The notes beneath the pieces were generated by a model. That model saw only the letters and a list, made by a program, of their open reading frames with translations, did no database searches and was not told the origin of the DNA. 8,390 nucleotides of DNA from positions 1-8,390 of the forward strand of contig JBIKRQ010000283.1 of the NCBI GenBank assembly GCA_044349155.1, in the 5' to 3' direction. Each line of letters starts with the position of its first letter. Position 1 is the first letter of the stretch. Source of the DNA: VGSZ01 sp044349155 (GTDB lineage Bacteria > Myxococcota > UBA727 > VGSZ01). The position numbers were made by a program, and so were the translations under genes. Of this stretch, positions 5,313 to 8,390 are shown one piece after another.

Positions 5313-7364
5313 ATGGTGCAAACCACCCTGCAGCTTGCTGGAAACATGGCAGCGCCCGGTGGCCAGCCCGTTCTCGCCGATTTTGTACAGGACCGGGAGC
5401 TGGGCCGCGGTGGCAACGCTGTTGTGTACGCGGCGCGGTGGATGCCAACGGGCGAGCCGGTGGCGCTCAAGATCATCCATGGTGAGCTCACCAAAGACGA
5501 CAAGTTCGTGGCCCGGTTCCGTCGCGAGGTCCGCGCCGCGAGCCTGATCAAGCACCCACAGGTCTGCCGGGTCATCGCCTTTGGCGAAGAGGCCGGCGTG
5601 TTGTGGCTGGCGATGGAGCTGTTGGACGGCGGCAGCGTGCGCGACCTTGTCGACCGCGTCGGTCGGCTCCCGCCGCAGGTTGCTGCGTTGCTGACGGGGC
5701 AGTGGTTGCAGGCGCTGCAGGCCGCCCACGACCTTGGGATTTTGCACCGCGATATCAAGCCCGCGAACGCGATGGTCACGTCGCTGGGGCAGCTGAAGTT
5801 GGTCGACTTCGGCATCGCCAAAACCCGCGATGACGCGACGGTCACCGAGACGGGCTTCCTCGTCGGCACCCCCGCCTACATGAGCCCGGAGCAGGCGGTG
5901 GGGCGCGACATCGACGCGCGCACCGACCTCTACGCCGTCGGCGTGTCGCTGTACGAGATGCTGCTGGGGGCAAACCCCTACGCGAACGACGCGCCGTCGC
6001 AGGCGTTGCTGAAGATCGCGTCGTCGCCGCTGCCGTCGGTGTTTGAGCAAGACGCCAGCGTCCCTGGGGCGGTCGAGGCGGTGCTGGAGCACCTGACCGA
6101 GCGCAACGTCGACGACCGCGTGCCGAGTGCTGCCGACGCCCTCGTCGAGCTGCAGCCGTACCTCGACTACGTCGAACTCGTGCATCCGGGGCTGTTGGCG
6201 AAATTCGTTCGCGATCCCGTGGGTGTGGCGGCGACGTTGCGGCAGGACCAGGCGATCCTCGAGGCTGCTCGTGCTGAGCGCTTGCTGGCAGGCGGCGATG
6301 CCAATCTGCCCGCGGCAGGGCTCGCGCTGTACCGGGCGTGTTTGCTGGACCAGTCGCCCGCCATCGTCGACCGCTACGCCGATGTGTGTCGTCGTGGCCG
6401 CCTCAACTTCGGCGCGAGCGCGCCCGAACTGACCGAGGCCCTCACGGCCTACCACCAGCAGCCCCACCAGCCGGGGCCGGTGAAGCGGGTGGCCGACCTG
6501 TATCGCGCCCGGGGCGACATCCACCGCTTCGTCGTCTTCATCCGGCGGTACTTGCGGCTTCGCCCCACCGACAGCCACGCGATTCAGCAACTCGAGGCGT
6601 GTGTCGCCGGCGTCGACAGTGCCGAGCCACTGCGCACCCGCGAGATCCTGGCGGGCGTGCGCACGGGCGGCTGGGCGATCGTCACCGACGAGCAGAAGGC
6701 GGCGGCGCTCGTGCTGCAGCAGCCGACCGGCGCCCGTCGTCCCACCACGAAGGTGCTGGCTGCGGCGGCCACCCAGGTGGTGCAACGTCGCGCGGCGCCT
6801 TCGCCGCAACAGGCGAGGGCTGTCGACGCCAACGCGGCCATCAAGGCGGCGGCCGCGTCTCGGGCAGTGCCGATGGGCGTGGTCGCCCCCGACGACAGTT
6901 GGGCCACGGTCCTGCGCGAGGCGTGGGAGAGCTGGGGCCGTCGCGGCAGCGTCGTCGTCGCTGGTGTGTTGGTGGTCGCGGGGGTGGCGCGTTTCTCGGC
7001 CCGTACCGTCGAGACCGCCGTGAACACCACCCAGGTCGTCATCTCCGACAACGCCGCGGCTGTGGGGGCCATCGAGCAAAACGACATCGCTCGGCGGCAG
7101 CAAAACGCGCTGAAAGACGCTGTGGGCCACGCCAACGCCGGCGACAACCTGAAGGTGGTGCTCGACGTCAACCGCTTGCTGGCGATGCAACCGCCGGCAT
7201 CGATCGCGTTGCAGGGCCTGCTGCTGCGCGCGCGCGCACGGGTGCAGCTGAAGCAGCTCGATGCTGCACGTCTCGACTACGAGCAGGTCGTTCGCGAGCT
7301 GCCCTTGACGGATCCGATGCGGTTGTCAGCAAGAGATGAACTCAACGCATTGGCGGTCAAGTGA
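5313..7364 (+). CDS. Membrane-anchored Hanks-type Ser/Thr protein kinase with TPR-like tail
   Basis: 683-aa protein kinase. An N-terminal catalytic domain (about res 25-280) carries the glycine loop GRGGNAVVY (31-39), ATP-anchoring lysine in VALK (K53), helix-C glutamate (E72), catalytic HRDIKPAN (145-152), DFG (165-167), a Thr-rich activation loop, GTPAYMSPE (185-193) and DLYAVG (205-210). All key residues are present, so it should be active, of the arginine-aspartate class. A helical, TPR-like region follows (about 320-430), then an Ala/Gln-rich linker, one membrane span (about 546-563) and a C-terminal helical TPR-like segment (about 610-683), predicted extracytoplasmic. No PASTA repeats. 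The start at 5313, 4 bp after the pilin stop, suggests coupled translation; an in-frame ATG at 5280 overlapping the pilin (694 aa) is possible, and neither has a good Shine-Dalgarno. Substrates are unknown; neighbours suggest pilus control. Confidence 0.94.
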   Translation: MVQTTLQLAGNMAAPGGQPVLADFVQDRELGRGGNAVVYAARWMPTGEPVALKIIHGELTKDDKFVARFRREVRAASLIKHPQVCRVIAFGEEAGVLWLAMELLDGGSVRDLVDRVGRLPPQVAALLTGQWLQALQAAHDLGILHRDIKPANAMVTSLGQLKLVDFGIAKTRDDATVTETGFLVGTPAYMSPEQAVGRDIDARTDLYAVGVSLYEMLLGANPYANDAPSQALLKIASSPLPSVFEQDASVPGAVEAVLEHLTERNVDDRVPSAADALVELQPYLDYVELVHPGLLAKFVRDPVGVAATLRQDQAILEAARAERLLAGGDANLPAAGLALYRACLLDQSPAIVDRYADVCRRGRLNFGASAPELTEALTAYHQQPHQPGPVKRVADLYRARGDIHRFVVFIRRYLRLRPTDSHAIQQLEACVAGVDSAEPLRTREILAGVRTGGWAIVTDEQKAAALVLQQPTGARRPTTKVLAAAATQVVQRRAAPSPQQARAVDANAAIKAAAASRAVPMGVVAPDDSWATVLREAWESWGRRGSVVVAGVLVVAGVARFSARTVETAVNTTQVVISDNAAAVGAIEQNDIARRQQNALKDAVGHANAGDNLKVVLDVNRLLAMQPPASIALQGLLLRARARVQLKQLDAARLDYEQVVRELPLTDPMRLSARDELNALAVK

Positions 7365-7801
7365 CAAACACCGTGGTTCGTGGGTTCTCCCTGATTGAGG
7401 TGCTGGCGGCGGTCGCCATCTTTGGCGTGGGGCTGGCGGCGATCTTTACGGCGTTTGGGTCGTCGTCACTGCAGCTGGAGCACCAGCGGCACATGACCCA
7501 CAGCATTCACCTGACCGAAGCCAAGCTCGAAGAGATCCTGCTGTGGTCCAACAGCGACCCGCAGCTTGTGGTTGGCGGTCCGTACGGGCCGGCATGGTTC
7601 GATGCCGACGGTCGCGCCAGCAAGGCGGTCACCTGTGTGCCGAGCACGGGCCTGCCCGCCACCACCCCCGACTGTCGCTACCGCGTCAGCTGGTCTGTTG
7701 CCGCTGGCGGGATCGACAAGGTTCGAATCGTGACCGTCACCACCGAGTGGAACGAGCGCGGCGCGCTGCGCTCCACCAGCTTCAGCACCCAGAGGAACTG
7801 A
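7361..7801 (+). CDS. Type IV minor pilin, PilV/GspI-like
   Basis: 146-aa prepilin-like protein starting with GTG at 7361, which overlaps the kinase stop in a GTGA (4-nt) junction typical of coupled translation. The leader ends RG, followed by FSLIEVLAAVAIFGVGLAAI; the predicted cut is G8/F9 with mature Glu5 at E13. The FSLIEVLxAxxIFxxGLxAI pattern and short length fit PilV/GspI minor pilins better than major pilins. The globular part has two cysteines (C92, C105), probably a disulfide, and a beta-rich C-terminal half (RYRVSW, VRIVTVTTEW). It would sit with the neighbouring minor pilins in a pilus tip/priming complex; PilV versus GspI cannot be decided here. Confidence 0.86.
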   Translation: MTNTVVRGFSLIEVLAAVAIFGVGLAAIFTAFGSSSLQLEHQRHMTHSIHLTEAKLEEILLWSNSDPQLVVGGPYGPAWFDADGRASKAVTCVPSTGLPATTPDCRYRVSWSVAAGGIDKVRIVTVTTEWNERGALRSTSFSTQRN

Positions 7802-7802
7802 C

Positions 7803-8390
7803 ATGCATCGACCCTGGCGTGGCTTCAGTTTGATCGAAGTGGCAGTGGCGTCAGCGATTGCGGGCATCATCGGCGTCGCGGCCATCTCGGCGTTTGCCGC
7901 CCTGAACCAGCAGCTGGTGCAGTTGCAGCGTGAAAACGTTGCAAACGACCTCGCAAAAAGCACAATCGATGCCCTGATTTTCCGACTTCAGAGTGTGGGT
8001 GGGGGGCCTGTTCGGCCCCACATGGCGATCTGGGTTGAAGACGAGAAGGATGCAGTCCGAGACGGAAAATTCGATCAGTTGCAACCGCGCCCGCTGTTGG
8101 ATGCCGGCCGCGATGGGGCCGACCGGGTGACGTATGCGCGCCTGATTCCAGAAGCACCGGTGTGCACGATTGAGAAAATGACCGCTACATCTGTGACGGG
8201 GAATCTGGTCGGTGGGAAATGTTGCCTTGATACTGCTATGGGGAAGAAGGCGGCGATGAACGTGTATCTTGTTCAGGGGAGCAAGCATCGGCAGGTTGTT
8301 CTTTTTACGCCGTCGTCCTGCGTTTCGAACTTTGTGGAAGGGCCACTGTCTGTAATTGACAGCACTCCGAAAGCCGCGTCAGCTGATTTG
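7803..8390 (+). CDS. Type IV minor pilin, PilW-like (3' end beyond the window)
   Basis: Open from ATG 7803 to the right edge, 196 codons with no stop, so the C-terminus is missing. The ATG is 1 bp after the PilV-like stop and is preceded by AGAGGAA (7791-7797) inside that gene. It begins MHRPWRG then FSLIEVAVASAIAGIIGVAAISAF: prepilin cut at G7/F8, mature Glu5 at E12. After the N-helix, a region resembling the helical continuation of PilW proteins (about 40-65) is followed by a globular part with cysteines C121, C140, C141 and C173. Order after a PilV-like gene supports PilW. G+C falls to about 55% over 7921-8390, unlike the kinase gene just upstream. Confidence 0.86.
   Translation, partial: MHRPWRGFSLIEVAVASAIAGIIGVAAISAFAALNQQLVQLQRENVANDLAKSTIDALIFRLQSVGGGPVRPHMAIWVEDEKDAVRDGKFDQLQPRPLLDAGRDGADRVTYARLIPEAPVCTIEKMTATSVTGNLVGGKCCLDTAMGKKAAMNVYLVQGSKHRQVVLFTPSSCVSNFVEGPLSVIDSTPKAASADL

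Noticed and set aside
5217..7190. Minus-strand open frame of about 650 codons opposite the kinase
   Set aside because: Shadow of the kinase gene caused by high G+C; the His/Arg/Gln-rich product has no domain, while the plus strand carries all kinase motifs.

Overview
The window is a high-GC bacterial chromosome segment, roughly two-thirds G+C by eye. It holds seven protein genes, all intact except the last, which runs off the right edge. The mix points to a proteobacterium-like lineage of the Myxococcota / former Deltaproteobacteria type: a plant/proteobacterial-type glutamate-cysteine ligase, a classical glutathione synthetase, a membrane-anchored Hanks-type Ser/Thr kinase and type IV pilus minor pilins. 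That placement is inferred from gene content only; no rRNA or other phylogenetic marker was used.

Left part (1-3428): a glutathione biosynthesis locus. gshA is on the minus strand. An 87-bp divergent gap separates it from a plus-strand pair: an EI24/CysZ-like integral membrane protein, then gshB 41 bp later. GshA makes gamma-glutamylcysteine and GshB adds glycine. The EI24 protein lies between them and may relate to sulfate/cysteine supply or to another membrane function. gshB has an unusual start region, with a good Shine-Dalgarno placed for an overlapping six-codon ORF rather than for gshB itself.

Middle (3429-3950): 522 bp with no credible gene. It is very rich in perfect short hairpins, including a possible three-way junction at 3473-3522. 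It also holds two related 19-bp dyads of the form GTCGAC-N5-GTYGAC, the second ending 30 bp before the rph start. It is followed by rph (RNase PH, 3951-4700), which has no recognisable Shine-Dalgarno.

Right part (4784-8390): a tightly packed operon of type IV pilin-like genes. The order is a FimT/GspH-like minor pilin, a Ser/Thr protein kinase with a single membrane span and a TPR-like tail, a PilV/GspI-like minor pilin and a PilW-like minor pilin (cut by the window end). Junctions are 4 bp, a 4-nt GTGA overlap, and 1 bp, so translation is probably coupled. The kinase sitting inside the minor-pilin cluster is the most notable piece of gene organisation. Further minor pilins (PilX-like) and a PilY1-like adhesin would be expected beyond the right edge.
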